DNA of 64,000 nt from Kingdonia uniflora (GCA_014058105.1 JACGCM010001655.1:3348001-3412000), one strand, 5' to 3'. Shown: positions 31,841 to 44,343, counted from the first letter of the stretch. The notes: generated by a model not told the origin, from the letters alone. A program made the numbers and translations.

Positions 31841-33000
31841 CTTGAAAGGTTCTCAACGCCTCGTCCGTTCATGCGAGTACCCGGAGATCGATCAGACCCG
31901 AAAACTCATCAGCCGCCCATAGCAATCACTGCCTCTTTCTATTCTCAAACCTTTAAAAGATACAACCTCTCCCATCAAACCCACTATTTATATCAAACTC
32001 GACGGTCATGGTCGAGGTATATTCATTGGAACTTCTCTAGACGAAGCAGAACGCCTCGAGCTTACAGATATCCATCGAGCAAACAAAGATGTCTTTGCAT
32101 GGACGTTCCAGAAGATGCCCGCTGTCGTTCCCAATTTGGCTTGCCATCGCCTCGACCTCATTCCCCATTCCTCAGCAGTAAAACAAAAGAAGCGTACCCT
32201 GGCACCACGACTTCGAAAAGCAGTGAACCTTAAAGTAAACAAGCTCATAGCCGCAGGTTTTATCATAGAAGTAAAGTACGCCGACTGGATATTAAATATT
32301 ATGGCAGTTCCCTAGAAGAACGGCAAGATCACAATCTGCGTCGACTTAACAGACCTCAACAAGCATACACCGAAGGACAGTTTCCCCTTCCTGATCATCT
32401 CAGCACTCCTCGATACCACTGCTGGACATGAACGCCTATTAATGATGGATGCGGCTTCGGGTTACAATCAGGTACCCCTCATCCCCGAAGATTAACTTAG
32501 AACTTCATTTATCACTGAACAAGGCCTTTACTGTTTTAACGTCATGCCCTTCGGCCTTAAAAATGTGGGAGCCACTTATCAACGCCTTGTCACAACCATG
32601 TTTAAACCCTTGTTTGGTAAGTCGGTCGAAGTTTACATCGACGACATGTTATCCAAGAGCCTCCAAAAATAGACCCACATTCAAGACCTAACCGAAGTCT
32701 TTTCAATACTTTGAACATACAACATGAAAATCAACCCTGACAAACGTCAATTCGGTGTTTCGTCTGGTAAATTTTTAGGCTATCTCACCAGTAAACGAGG
32801 TATCAAGATCGACCCCACCCATATTCGTGCCCTCATCGATATGCCTTCGCTCCAAACCCAAAAAGATGTCCATAAAGTGGCTGGAAAAATTGTGGCCCTC
32901 AACCATTTCATTTCCAAATCCTTAGACCGTTGTGCTTGACTCTTTTCACTCTTACGCGATCAAGGCGCCCACAAAACAAAAAAGAAATATAACCCCGAGA
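31841..33000 (+). pseudogene. pol (RT): E4 reverse transcriptase, YIDD intact
   Basis: Linker KDVFAWTFQKMPAVVPNLAC then HRLDLIPHSSAVKQKKR. RT reads VNKLIAAGFIIEVKYADWIL, ITICVDLTDLNKHTPKDSFP, AGHERLLMMDAASGYNQVPL, GLYCFNVMPFGLKNVGATYQ and KSVEVYIDDMLSKSLQK. Thumb: INPDKRQFGVSSGKFLGYLT. Both active-site Asp residues remain. Stops at about 32313, 32492, 32671, 32713 and 32938 are mostly at Gln or Trp codons. Confidence 0.92.
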
Positions 33001-33910
33001 TCAACTGGACTCCCGAATATGAATAGGCCTTCCTCGAACTCAAAACTTATCTAGGCAGACGACCCATTATCAGGACCGCTATCGATGGCAAAACATTCTC
33101 TTTATACCTCCCTGTTACAGATACCTCTATCAGTTCAGTGCTTATTCGACTTGACTGAAACATTGAAAAACTTGTATATTTCATCTACAAAACTTTAACA
33201 CCTGGAAAAATCCGATACTCGAAACTTGAGCATTTGCTCCTCACCCTTGTTTATTCAGCCCATAAACTCAAACCATATTTTCAAGCTGACCCATTTCGTG
33301 TTAAAACAAGTTACCCCATTTGAGAAGTGCTCAGTTAAAAAGAGAAATCCAGACGAGTACAATAGTGGTCTGTGTACCTTGGCGAACATGATATTACATT
33401 CGAGAAGCAGATATCCCAGAAAGGCCAAGCAGTATCAAACTTCCTTGCTAACTTCTCGGCCAAAGATATCGATTGGGAAGAACATGAAGATGACTTAACA
33501 GAAGACTAACCCAAAGTAGTAGATCCTTGGGACCCTAACACTAGCTGGCGTTTATTCATAGATGGATCCCCTGGACCTAATGGCTTAGGAATTGGCATTG
33601 CCCTAGTCACTCCCACCAATGATCGAATAGAGAAGGTTGTCAAACTTACCTTCGAATGTGCCAATAATGAAGCTAAGTACGAATCCTTGATCCACGGCCT
33701 CAACCTCGTTCTCGACCTCGGCATTCTCGAACTTGCAGTTTTTACAGATTCCCAACTTGTTTAGAAGTATTACACAGGTAAAAATTAAGCAAATGGTCGC
33801 ATAGCTGACTATGCTCTTTTTGTTCGACGGCGCATGGACCATTTTCCCAAAAAATTTACTATCACTTATTACCCTCGAGGAGAAAATTAACATGCAGATG
33901 CCCTCACCTA
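33001..33910 (+). pseudogene. pol (RH): E4 tandem RNase H domains
   Basis: Ty3-type domain: INWTPEYE*AFLELKTYLGR, FSLYLPVTDTSISSVLIRLD, KLKPYFQADPFRV. Archaeal-like domain from 33540: RLFIDGSPGPNGLGIGIALV, LTFECANNEAKYESLIHGLN, LAVFTDSQLV and HADAL. All four acidic residues of the second domain are present. Confidence 0.88.
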
Positions 33911-35275
33911 CATAGGAGCCATGCTAGGCCAATCAGACTCCCGGACCCTCCATAATGAAGTACTCAAGCGCCCAAGTATCGACCAGATGGAAGTCAACCC
34001 CACTAGTACTGAGGGTGAGAGTCTCGAACCAGAAGACTGGCGAACACCATTCTTTCCAGATGATCCCAAAGCCAGACGATCACTGTTAGAAAATTACGAC
34101 AGATACACTATGCACAAATAGGAATTACATCGCAAATTCACAAATGGCATTTTCCTTCGATGCATATCTCAAGCCGAAGCCTCAACAATTTTAGTTGAAC
34201 TCCATAAAGGTACCTGCGGTGCTCACACTGCTGGTCATTCTATAGCCCTTCGAGCCACCTCTTAAGGATTATTCTGGCCGAATATGAAAACACAAGCCGT
34301 AGAGTATGCCAAACACTGTGACAAATGCCAACGTCATGCTCACGATATCCATTGTCCTTCATAAGACCTCCATTTCAGTCAAGTCTCCTGGCCATTCAAA
34401 AGAAGGGCTATCGATCTCATTGGCCCTTTTCCCAAAGCCACAGGCAGCCGAGAAAATATCCTTGTTACAACCGACTATTTTACTAAATGGGCCAAAGCTG
34501 TACCTTTGTGCCGAACCGGAGAAGAAGAAGTTATCAAATTTCTTTGGGAAAACATCATCACACGCATCGGCTTCCCCCATATGATTCGATACGACAATGG
34601 TCCCCTGTTCGTCGGTAGGAAAGTCAGAAATTTTCTCAAGAAACATAACATCATCTTTTCCCCTTCAACACCTTACTACCCCCAAAGAAATGGCCAAGTC
34701 GAAGCAATCAGTAATACCATTGTCGACGGTCTCAAGAAAAGAGTTGATGCAATAAAAGGTCGATGGGTTTAGAAGTTATAGCATGTCCTCTGGGCCTATC
34801 AAACAGCACAAAGAAAATCCATAGGCTACACCCCTTTCCTTCTTCCATACGGTACCGAAGTTGTACTCCCTACTCAATTCGATGTACCTACGCGTGATCC
34901 CAGCCTCCCTGACGAAGGCAATGAGATTGAGCTCGTATGCAACATGTTATGGATCGATGAAACCAGAGGCCGAGCCATTTTCAACCTTGGACATTACCAT
35001 ACATCACTTCAGAAGTCCTATAATAAGAGAGTTCGACCACGAAGTTTCAACATCGGAGATCTGGTGCTTTAATGTGCCAACCAATCATCGAGGCTTCAAA
35101 ATGTCGGCAAGCTATCCTAATCCATGGAAGGACCTTATGTCGTATACGACAAAACCGACAAGGGTTCATACTATCTGATAACAGAAGACGAAGAGCCTCT
35201 ACCAAATCCTTGGAGTACAATGCAGCTGGTCTCCAAAAACAGGCCACGGTCTCAACCTTGTACAACTGATGTAAC
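33911..35275 (+). pseudogene. pol (INT): E4 integrase, DDE intact
   Basis: Spacer MLGQSDSRTLHNEVLKRPSI, zinc region GTCGAHTAGHS and AKHCDKCQRHAHD, core RRAIDLIGPFPKATGSRENI, IRYDNGPLFVGRKVRNFLKK and YYPQRNGQVEAISNTIVDGL. The three catalytic acids are all present. The C-terminus reads SYNKRVRPRSFNIGDLVL and YVVYDKTDKGSYYLITEDEE. There are frameshifts near 34330 and 34770. No chromodomain. Confidence 0.9.
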
Positions 35276-35326
35276 ACAGGATAATCAATAAATAGTCTTT
35301 CCACCCATACTTCATCTCCCAATTTA

Positions 35327-36115
35327 AATGAATTTATTGGTTTAACTTAGGTATCATGTCAACCCTTCGACCCAACGGATACTTAGGAACGACCTTGAGA
35401 TTTTTCAAACCTCCAAATTCGAGCAAACTCGAGAGGCAAGGATGGTCGAAAGACCGGACCTTCAGGAATGCATTGGGGGCGAATAGTTATGTTCTGCTGT
35501 AGCTTAGGCCTTTGAAGTCTAGCCGATTTCTTGGTTTCCTTTAAGTATCATGTCAACCCTCGATCCGACTGATACTTGGAGGCGACCCTAAAATTTTCAA
35601 GCTTCCAATTTCAAGCAAACTCGAGAGGCAAGGATTATCGACAGACCAGACCCTCGGGGATGCCTTGGGGGCGAAGAAATATGCTTCAATTAGGTTTAAA
35701 ACCGTCGTAGTCCAGTAAATTTCTTGGTTTACCCAGGGTATCATGTCCATCCTCGCCCCGACTGATACTTGGGGGCGACCTTTAAACTTTTAAGTTTCCA
35801 CCATTCGAGCAAACTCGAGGGGCACAAATGGTCGAAAAGCCGGACCCTCGAGAATGTGTTGGGGGCGAACACGTCTTGCTTCACTATGGCTTAGGCCTTC
35901 GTAGTCCAGTAAATTTCTGGGTTTCCTCTAGGTATCACGTCAACCTCAGCTCGACTGATACTCAGGGGCGACCTAGAAAATTTCCAAACTCCTAACATTC
36001 GAGCAGACTCTAGGGGCACGAATGGTCGATCGACCGGACCCTTGAGTATGCGTTGGGGGTGAACATGTCTTACATCACTGTGGCCTAGGCCTTCGATGTC
36101 CAGCAGATCCCTCTA
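35327..36115. repeat. E4 tandem array of 194-bp hairpin units, four copies
   Basis: Units begin at about 35327, 35521, 35714 and 35908, with an end at 36101 (periods 193-194). The GGTC-GAAA-GACC hairpin is intact in the first; the fourth has GGTC-GATC-GACC. The outer CTCGAGGG/CCCTCGAG arms are best kept in the third. Confidence 0.88.
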
Positions 36116-36553
36116 TTTCAATAGAGATATCACGACCATCTCGAAGCTCTCATAGATTTGATCACTCTACAGTCATTCGACAGAAATAGTACATGCATAT
36201 ACTATTATACAAGAATATCTACAGTTTTACCACAGGCAAGAAGTTTCAAAACATCATACATCAGAAAAGCAATTTCAATACAACTCTATTCAAGTCATGC
36301 ATCAAGAATTCAGTACAAGTTAAGCTAACAAAATCACCTTCAATATCTCAGCAATCCAGTACAATACAAGTTCAACACAACAATACAATACAAATCAAGT
36401 TCATACAAAGCAGTCTAAACATTCGCCAACAGAGCAGAATCAGTACAACACCAGTCAATCTCTCCATAACAACTCAAGGCAATAACATAGTTCAAATATT
36501 ACAACTCCACAACAAATCAAAAAAAGCAAGAATGGATATCCAATACAAATACC
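36116..36553 (-). other. E4 gene C 3' untranslated region
   Basis: On the minus strand it is T- and G-rich. A short frame on the other strand (36193-36588) is not conserved in E1, E2 or E5 and is not a gene. Confidence 0.55.
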
Positions 36554-38722
36554 TCATATCGGCGCAGCCGCATCCTCCTCCACAATAAGCCCGCCAATAC
36601 CAACACCCTCGGCAACTTCAGTCGAAGGCTTCGACCCCTCTCCATCAGCAACCTTATCATCCACAGTTCTAACCCTAACCGCTTCAATCACAGCGGCCTC
36701 CACACCACCTTCAGTACCTCCATCTGCACCATCAATAATATCTTCCTCTCCTTCCTTCGTCTGCAAATTGTTTCCAGCAGCCAGCTCTGGGGTAGCGGGG
36801 ACGGGTTCCAAAGTATCGGGGTCATACCTCTTATCTTCTACAAACTCCTTCAGCCTCACGGCGACTATACATTCACCATCAAACATTGCCTGATAACACT
36901 TCTTCTGTTATGCCTTTTCCTTATACTTCGCAACAAGCTTCGCCGCAAGCACCTGCTCCTGATTATACCGCTGAACTTCGAGCTTCTTATCGAAGGAGTC
37001 AGTGATCGCCGCCAGAGCTCGCTTCAACATTTTGACCTCAGACAACAGCGACGCCTTAATCCCTCCAGTAAGATCCAGACTTTGAACAGCCTGTTACAAC
37101 TTCCCCTTTACTGATTTCATGGCCCAGTTGTAAGACTACGCCTAAGCATCCATCTGCTAGAATATTCGAGCCATCAGTACCCCTCAAAGCATGAAGAACT
37201 TGAATGAAATCTCAAAATCTCACAGAAGAAATTAATAGACAGTTACCTGATGCATACTCCTCTTCATTTCCTTCGAAGCCTCGTTTGGGTCGTCATCGCA
37301 GAGTTCATCCATTGAAGCGTGCTTGGCATGCACTAGCTCTCGTCGCTCAGCCTAAGTCATCCCATCATCCTCCGCCGGCGCCTACGCTTTTTTGCACTTA
37401 GCAACCTTTGACTATTGTACTTTCGGAGCCTCAAGAGCAACCTTGCCTTTCCCTTTCTCAGCTGGTGTTGGTACCTGCCTTGGCCTCAGTCTCGAAGCAC
37501 CCCTAGCCACTTCGGACACCGGTGCTGCCTGCTTCGAGGCCCTTTTCGCCTTCGGCACACACTGAACTATCCTAGCCAAATCATCCTCTCCCATTTCTTA
37601 GGGAACTTTCAAACAAACTTGGCCTCTCCTCCTCTTTGATGGCTTTGGCGTAATGGGTACATTTCAAAGCAGGGAGTCCGTCTTCTTCCTTCTCTTCCTC
37701 TTGATACCAGGACTTCTAAAAATAGAATTCACCCACTACTCACTAGATTCTATCAAGTCGTTAATATAGTTCCTCGAGTTGTCCCAAGATAGATTCTTCA
37801 GACCTGCAGAACAAACAAAATATGATCACCGCTTATTCAAGAAATACATCAAGAACAATTGTTCGACATCATACTTACTCTGATTATAGACTCTATGATA
37901 CAACTTATAAAAATCCTCCCCATCAACATTCTTGTAGTTACCCCGCACTATAACTAAGTCTTTATTCCACCCTCGACCCGTCAAGCACAGGTCACAAAAC
38001 TAGGGTTTCTCTGGGTGATACTGGATGTGGTAGGTACCTGCATTTTGGCTCACCTTCTTTGAGCAGAAGGACACAACATCAAGCCAGTTAATTAAACCCC
38101 TCCCCTAACTGCCCAATTTTTCATTCATGCCCTCAATTACCCTCATCATCCTGTAACAATTCCCATTCATTTGAATAGGGGCAACCTCCCAAAAATTCAA
38201 CACCTCTTTCACCAGCCTTTGGAGAGGAAGTTCCATTCCCAGTTGAATTTGGCCTCTATAAGCCATTATCCCTTCTCTAGGGTTTAATTTGAACGTTAGC
38301 CCTACTCTCGTTACACTCAACAACACCCCTACCTTCGACAACTCCAGCTTGGCAGCAATTCAATCACTCTTATTTTATCCCTAGCCGAGATAGAACCCTC
38401 GACTCTGTCGAATCCCCACTCTGATCACTCTGCCCCCCCCCCCATCTCCCTTTTCACCACCAGAAGGCCCAGTATTTCCCTCACCTCTCTCCCTCCCTCG
38501 CATTTCCTCCTCATCACTATCTTAAGAAACTGCCGTCTTACGATATCTAGTAATCTGAACCCCTCCAGCTGGTAATACCATGGCCAAAGGGATATCGGTC
38601 ACAGCATCTAACACTTCAAAGTTGCTACCCTCAACCATTGGAGCATGACCACAAATACTAGCTTCGAATATTTCGATTTCCTCGTCTATCAGCCTCTGCC
38701 TCGAAGCTCGACGGGTACGCAT
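36554..38722 (-). pseudogene. E4 gene C, broken
   Basis: Start MRTRRASRQRLIDEEIEIFE at 38722. The core in broken frames has MSKVGVLLSVTRVGLTFKLN, PREGIMAYRGQIQLGMELPL, QRLVKEVLNFWEVAPIQMNG and NCYRMMRVIEGMNEKLGS. Exon 3 includes MGEDDLARIVQCVPKAKRAS and RLRPRQVPTPAEKGKGKVAL. The C-terminal exon (36886-36554) is fully open: MFDGECIVAVRLKEFVEDKR, YDPDTLEPVPATPELAAGNN, then an acidic Gly/Glu-rich tail. Function unknown. Confidence 0.78.
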
Positions 38723-39180
38723 CTTATCCTACAGAAGAAGAGGTACGCAATCAAATCGATACATTCGATAATTACGTATCAATAACCCATATCCCATTTA
38801 CCCCCTCCAACAGATACAAACACATTCAAAACCTTGATCCTAGACCCAGTCCCTCCTTCAAAACCCTCAAAATCCTCTAATGGGCCAGAACCCAGACTCA
38901 TGAATTCCATTATTCTCGAAGATAACCCTAAACTCCAACTCCAAAAGATTCTACTTTCAGATGTAGCAAGAAGAGCAAAAAATAGAATAGACAGAGATCA
39001 AGTGACATACCTGTGTTAGAAGATGTATACTCGAAATTTCAAGATCAATGCAACAACTTTAGCAACTTCTCTCAAGCACCAACACTAATGGCGTATGTTC
39101 TCTTCCTCTTCCTCTCACTATTCCTAGTTTTTCTCAATGAACAGTACAGTGGTTACTTCACTCACATTTATATACCTTCA
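38723..39180 (-). promoter_or_regulatory. E4 gene C promoter, leader exon and leader intron
   Basis: On the minus strand a TATATAAA box at 39175-39168 is followed by a leader, a CACAG|GTATGT donor near 39011, and a TTCTGTAG acceptor next to the gene C ATG. Confidence 0.6.
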
Positions 39181-39639
39181 CGGAAAACCAAAACCGCCTC
39201 GATTTTTAAACCACTATCATTACCCCGCCCCCACTATCTCAGCTTTTCGGCTGCAATGTGTTTTGACTAATTTACCCCTTATATCCCTTACATGCGAGGC
39301 ACACACTCACTTCCAATTAGCTGTAAACTTAAAACCTCTCTAACCTTTTCACTGTCACTCAAAGCTACCCAGTCAAATCCCAACATCAAATCATAACTTT
39401 TTCGTGAAACGAGGGCAAAAATCATGATTACCTATATGGCACACTGCCCCATGCGCATGTGTCGTTCTGACAGACTAGCTGTCCGGGCTGTTAGTATGAC
39501 CGGTCAAATCAAGAAAAACCTTCGACACACTTCTCACATACGAGTAATCAACTATACCATGTTTCGAATACTCAGCAACAGATAACCTCAAATTTGATTC
39601 CCAAATATATCGAACACTCGATCTATAGCACATTTGTCA
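39181..39639. other. E4 upstream region of gene C
   Basis: No gene supported. It is conserved with E2 (about 17040-17450) and E5 (about 46380-46790), including a TCGATTACTCGTATGTGAG-like stretch on the minus strand. Confidence 0.5.
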
Positions 39640-40040
39640 GTTTGAAACCTTACGTCTTTATTATTTTGATAGATCATCCGTCTACTTCGACAGGTTAAAA
39701 GTTTTTACTTTGACCGATTAGACTTCTACCTCGACAATAAAATTTTCTACTTTGACAGATCAGCCTGCCACTTCAGCAGATTACAGATTTTTACTTCAAC
39801 AACTCAAAATTTCACTTATACATTACAATTTTTCTTCGACATACCAAAATTCTACTTCGACAGATTACAACCTTTTTACTTTGACAGTTCAAAAATTTAT
39901 GTCTACACAGATCAGGCATTTTACATCGACAGATCAGTACTTTTATTTTCGACATATTAGACCTCTTAATTTGACAGATCAAGCCTATTACCTCGAAAGA
40001 TCAAAATTATACTTTGAACATTCACAATTCAATTGGAAAT
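39640..40040. repeat. E4 21-bp tandem array
   Basis: Degenerate units built on TTCTACTTCGACAGATCAGAC repeat through about 400 bases between genes B and C, with AT-rich drift between them. Confidence 0.75.
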
Positions 40041-40183
40041 AGTACATAAAAATAATTCGACAAATTATACTACCAACACCCAATTTCATTAACTTCAAAA
40101 CAACACAGTACAATGTCAACAGTTCATAAAAGTACCCTACATACCACCATATCTAAAATAGTTACCAAAACAGACTGAGGACC

Positions 40184-40526
40184 CTAATTATCAGCGGGAT
40201 GCTCCTCATCGACCACAGGCACAACACCAAACCTCCTGGTCCACTATTTCTTTCGCAAATGATTCAAGCAGGGATAACCGGTGGCTGGGTAACGGTTCCA
40301 TCCTCTGCAGTATTCCCCACCAGTACGCGAAGGGCATGCCAGCAACAGGTGCACCAATTTCCACCAGAAAAAGATCTGGCATCTCCGCATCAATGTCTTG
40401 TTCAATACCAAACCTTTGTTGTAACCCCAACGTTGCCTCCCGTACTCGCCTGACCCTTACTGCCGCCTGGTTCTCTTGTGCGGGTACTGGAACTTGACTG
40501 TTGTTTTGAGAAGAAGAAGAAGCCAT
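40184..40526 (-). pseudogene. E4 gene B, nearly open
   Basis: MASSSSQNNSQVPVPAQENQ, VRRVREATLGLQQRFGIEQD, EMPDLFLVEIGAPVAGMPFA, YWWGILQRMEPLPSHRLSLL and ESFAKEIVDQEV are open without a stop. A one-base shift near 40230 diverts the last 13 codons; in the other frame they read VVDEEHPADN and TAG, as in E2 and E5. A CATGTATAAA box is about 85-90 bases upstream (40616-40611). Function unknown. Confidence 0.75.
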
Positions 40527-41087
40527 TCTGATCTAAGCAAGAAAGCAGAAAGATGAAGAAAGATGAAGAAAGGTGAAGAAAGATGAGAAATCCTCTTCAC
40601 AACAGACCCCTTTATACATGAAAGAAGATTTCATCTTTCCCTCTTCCCAAGCCAAATTAATTGTTGTCTTCAACTTCCCTCCTTGAAAACTCAACAGTCC
40701 AACCTCTATAACATCCCACACATAACAGTTTCATCTGCATGCCCATGCAAACACCATTTACGAGGACTTGATGTCGAAAAAATATCCAACATCGAACCAT
40801 CGACCATTTTTATACTTAGACCCCAATCTCTTGCACTGAGTTTTAACTAATTCAGAGTTAATTACCTTCGACCATATTACTATACTTCGATGAAAATTTT
40901 TCCAACAGTATTCATTGCTACCTGTTAATATTCGATGAGATAAATTTACTATCGTGCCAACAAGTCCATTCGCTTCCAATGCCTACCAGTTACAAAGATT
41001 AAAATATGCAGCAAAATATTAATCTCATTCCATTCCCCAAATTGCAATAACCAAAACAACAAATTTATATACCCAAATACATTTAAC

Positions 41088-41375
41088 CTACAGCAAAAAC
41101 AAAAACCACCAAATGCAACCCAGCAAAAAACCCTGCACTATCACAATCACCTTCACCACAGTCATAAAGTTGTACTTCAGTTGCTCCCAAAGATAGGCAT
41201 AAGGCTCCCCATTGATGAGCTCTCCAGCTTCTACCTCCACCAGATCGGGCATGTCCAACTCCAGATCATGTTGCCCGAAGAACTTCATATGCAATTCAGC
41301 AGTCTTCCGCCCTACGCGACGATCCTGGGTGAATCCCATCCTTTTCTGATAGCACGCATTGGGCGTGGTATCCAT
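41088..41375 (-). pseudogene. E4 gene A, C-terminus altered
   Basis: Start MDTTPNACYQKRMGFTQDRR at 41375 is the only ATG kept among the better A copies. VGRKTAELHMKFFGQHDLEL, DMPDLVEVEAGELINGEPYA and YLWEQLKYNFMTVVK follow. The RYLYLSALAECLV part is lost by deletion and the frame runs into hydrophobic sequence. TATAAGTA is at 41463-41456. Function unknown. Confidence 0.72.
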
Positions 41376-41612
41376 AGAGTTTTTCAAAAAATATGCAGAA
41401 GAAAGAGAAGAGAATGAAATAAAAGAACATGCAATATTCCTACCCCCATAACCCATACTTATAGCCTCATTTCATTTATTATCCTATAACTACCAACATC
41501 TCTTATTTACCCTCTTTTATTATCTACCCGAAAACCAATAGTCAAGCCGCTCAACTTCCTTGGCCAAACATTTTTCTCAACAAATGACTCTACACCTGCT
41601 TTCGAGACCTTC

Positions 41613-41628
41613 GCCGAGAGGGGGTGAA
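41613..41628 (+). other. E4 polypurine tract
   Basis: CCGAGAGGGGGTGAA immediately before the 3' LTR. Confidence 0.85.
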
Positions 41629-42363
41629 TGTAGTAGCTTACTCGCAACCTTCTTCCTCAAACAGATACTCGAAGGCTACTTTGAAGCCTACATGATATCT
41701 CGAAGTCCAGTAAATATACAAACAAGCCACCCAAAGATCATCCGAAGACGAAGCCTCGACTCCAAACAAAATCTCGAGGATGGACTCCGCATCATAGCAG
41801 TAGCACATCGGCCAATTCTGCACATGGTTAAAGTATGATGGGATAGACAGCCAGCTCACTAGACAAGACGGCGCAGTTGTTGGTCCTTAAAGCTAAAGTG
41901 ACAGGTCCAACCACTGCTACAGTATCAATGCATAAAGATAGACTCAATAACTATTACAGTGACAGTTCTGACATTTCCGGTGCCCATACCCACACCGAGA
42001 AATCTGGATAGTACCCTTATAATTTGACCTAACATTGGTGACTCAGCCCTTCCTATGTTCTATAAATAGGAGAGATGGGGAACCAAGGAAGGGTTTGGAA
42101 AATCCCCCCCAGTCCCTTTGTAGTTTACCTTCGACCACCCCGTAAAAACCCAGTACTCGAACCTTTGACTACTCGACAGAAATATAAACACTCTTAAAAA
42201 TCCTCATCAGAGGTCGTGGAGAGTTACATTCCAAGCCTCCACGCAAGTATATTATCTATTGATTACTCTAATTCTAGATAGCATACTTGTATTCCGTTGC
42301 TTGAAGATTTAACCCCATGGTGTAAGAACCAACTTTCCCTCCTTAAGAAGTTAGGCCCTTACA
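41629..42363 (+). repeat. E4 3' LTR
   Basis: TGTAGTAGCTTACTCGCAAC to GGCCCTTACA, 735 bp, with TATAAATA at 42061-42068. Confidence 0.92.
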
Positions 42364-42368
42364 CCCGT

Positions 42369-43308
42369 CGCGCGAGTCTGCCTGTGCTCGACTGGGGCCT
42401 CTACCATATCAAGAAGTTCCCTTGGCCCATATCGGCACCGAGGGTGTTCCGCCTACTGTACCCCCTACTATTCCTACCACAGGCTCTATCCATCTTGGCA
42501 TACACCCCACGGAGGATTCCACCCTCTCCACCCTTCGCTCCATCAAACACCCCAAACGCCGCTCTAGCCGAGAGCGTCTCGGGGAGCACAGCACCGAACA
42601 CATACTAAACCCTCAGTCTCATCATCCTCCAATCCTTCGATCCCCTCCTCATCCTACCTATTGTGCACAGCGGGGCTTCGACTACTAAATACAACATGTC
42701 ATCCGCAACAGCGCGAGCCCCGCTCTAAACTCATGGAGTCGGTTAAACAACCCCCTCTGTCACAAGCTCCTCGCTATCAAGATCCCTCAGAATTTTTGAG
42801 CCCCAAAAATGAGTAAATACTACAACACCGGCCCTCAGTTCTATATTCTAGAATTCAAAAATTCTCTAAGCCTTTACTCCATAACTAACCACCTGATATG
42901 ACACCTTTTCCTCCAGGCCTAACAGATAGCCCTCTTTGATGGTATCCTAACCTTCCCAGTGGTTCTATTCAAAGTTTTTAGCAACTATCCCATCTTTTTA
43001 TCGCTCAATTTTCTTTCAACAAGGACAGAGAGGTCAGGGTCGATGCCCTCTTCAATTTAAGAAAATTCCCCTGTATACATTCGAGGCCTTCACTAAAAGG
43101 TACCTCGATGAATCGCACAAAGTCAAAAACCTCTATTGTGCAAATACCGTACTCGCGCACTCAAACACCTTACCAGATAACAGCCGTGTCAAAGAGTACT
43201 ACTTGGTCCTCCACAAGCCTCAAACCCTCGTGGAGATGCTCTCAAAGGTCAATGGCTATATTAACCATGAAAGCATCCGGGAATCACATAAGGAGGGGTA
43301 GCCTTTGC
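42369..43308 (+). pseudogene. gag: E3 gag, part after E4
   Basis: It continues the E3 frame with LDWGLYHIKKFPWPISAPRV and the proline-rich middle, then the gag core FIAQFSFNKDREVRVDALFN, FEAFTKRYLDESHKVKNLYC, LEMLSKVNGYINHESIRESH. Frames shift several times. It ends at the deletion that joins it to protease. Confidence 0.82.
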
Positions 43309-43587
43309 TAGGAGAAGCTGCCCGCCCTTCTGCCAAAATCAAGCCTTTGCCCTCTACCCGAAGGTATCTCTTTACTGTGATACATCCCATGATCTTTTTC
43401 CCCACTCCGACCCTTTAGTCATCATGATTAAGGTCGAACACCTCGTCCTTCACACCATGCTTATCAATACAGGAAGTATTCCCGATGTACTCTTCCTACA
43501 GACCATCCAAGCCATGAATAAAACAGACCTCGTCACTGCCGCCAATGTCAAACTGAAAGGCTTTAACAGGGATACCGAAGCTACTAT
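43309..43587 (+). pseudogene. pol (PR): E3 protease, part before E5
   Basis: The sequence jumps from gag (GGGGTAGCCTTTG) to the LPALLPGSSLCPRPEGIS region just before protease; relative to E1 about 0.5 kb with the Cys/His connector is gone. Protease reads VEHLVLHTMLINTGSIPDVL: catalytic Asp is Asn. E5 interrupts after GACTAT-like ACTAT. Confidence 0.85.
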
Positions 43588-44322
43588 TGCAGGGGCCTAA
43601 CTTCTTTTGGATGGGAAGTTGACTCTTACAACTTAGGGTTAATCCTCAGCTAAAGGAATGCAAGTAAATAATCAAAAGCATGAATAATCTATAGAAAAAA
43701 ATACTTGCTTAGAGGCTCGAATGTGACGTTCTATGACCTCTGATGAGGATTTTTAAGAGTGTTTTTATTACCGATGAGTAATCGAAGGTTCGAGTACTAG
43801 GTTTTTACAGGGCGGTTGAGGGTAAACTGTAATGGGGCTGGGGGGAAATTTTTTATCCCTCTCATGGCTGCCCATCTCTCCTATTAATAGAACATAGAAA
43901 GGGCTGAGTCACCAAGGTTAGAACTGATTACAAGGGTTTCGTCAGGATATTCCGGGTGTGATATGGGTGTCGGACATATCGGTACAATCACTGTAATAGT
44001 TGTTGTGTCTATCTATAAAAAATTTCTATGTGGCAGTGGTTGGGCCTGTCACTGTAGATACAAGGACCAACCACTGCGCCGTCTTGTCTGGTGAGCTGGC
44101 TGGCTGTTTCGTCATACCTCGACCATGTACAGATATGGTCAAAGTATTTCTGCTGCGTTACGTGGAGTCCGTCCTCGAGGCTTGTTCAGAGTCAAAGCTT
44201 CATCTTTAGGTGATCTTTGGAAGGCTTGTTTAAGGATTGAATGGGCTTTGATACATTTGAGTAGGCTTTGAAGTAACCTTCGAGTGTTTGAATAGGGTAG
44301 AAGGCTGCGAGTAGACTACTAC
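43588..44322 (-). repeat. E5 3' LTR
   Basis: 735 bp in + orientation from TGCAGGGGCCTAACTTC to GAGTAGACTACTACA. The TATA box is changed to TATTAATA (43882-43889). Confidence 0.92.
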
Positions 44323-44343
44323 ATTTGCCCCCTCTCAGCAAAG
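44323..44343 (-). other. E5 polypurine tract
   Basis: On the minus strand, TGCTGAGAGGGGGCAAA precedes the LTR. Confidence 0.8.

Larger units (their letters stand above)
28881..42363 (+). mobile_element. E4: Tat-lineage element with all catalytic residues kept
   Basis: E4 is 13,483 bp. Target duplication CCCAT (28876-28880) and CCCGT (42364-42368). It has every module of the family. It keeps protease LIDTGSAADV, RT YIDD, archaeal-type RNase H FIDGS / NNEAKYE / FTDS / HADAL, and integrase AIDLIGP / YDNGP / VEAI. Stops and frameshifts still make it non-functional, but it is the best template for the family. Confidence 0.93.

Noticed and set aside
36193..36588. + strand 131-codon ORF in E4
   Set aside because: Asn/Ser/Gln-rich translation of AT-rich 3' sequence of gene C; not conserved in E1, E2, E5 or E6.
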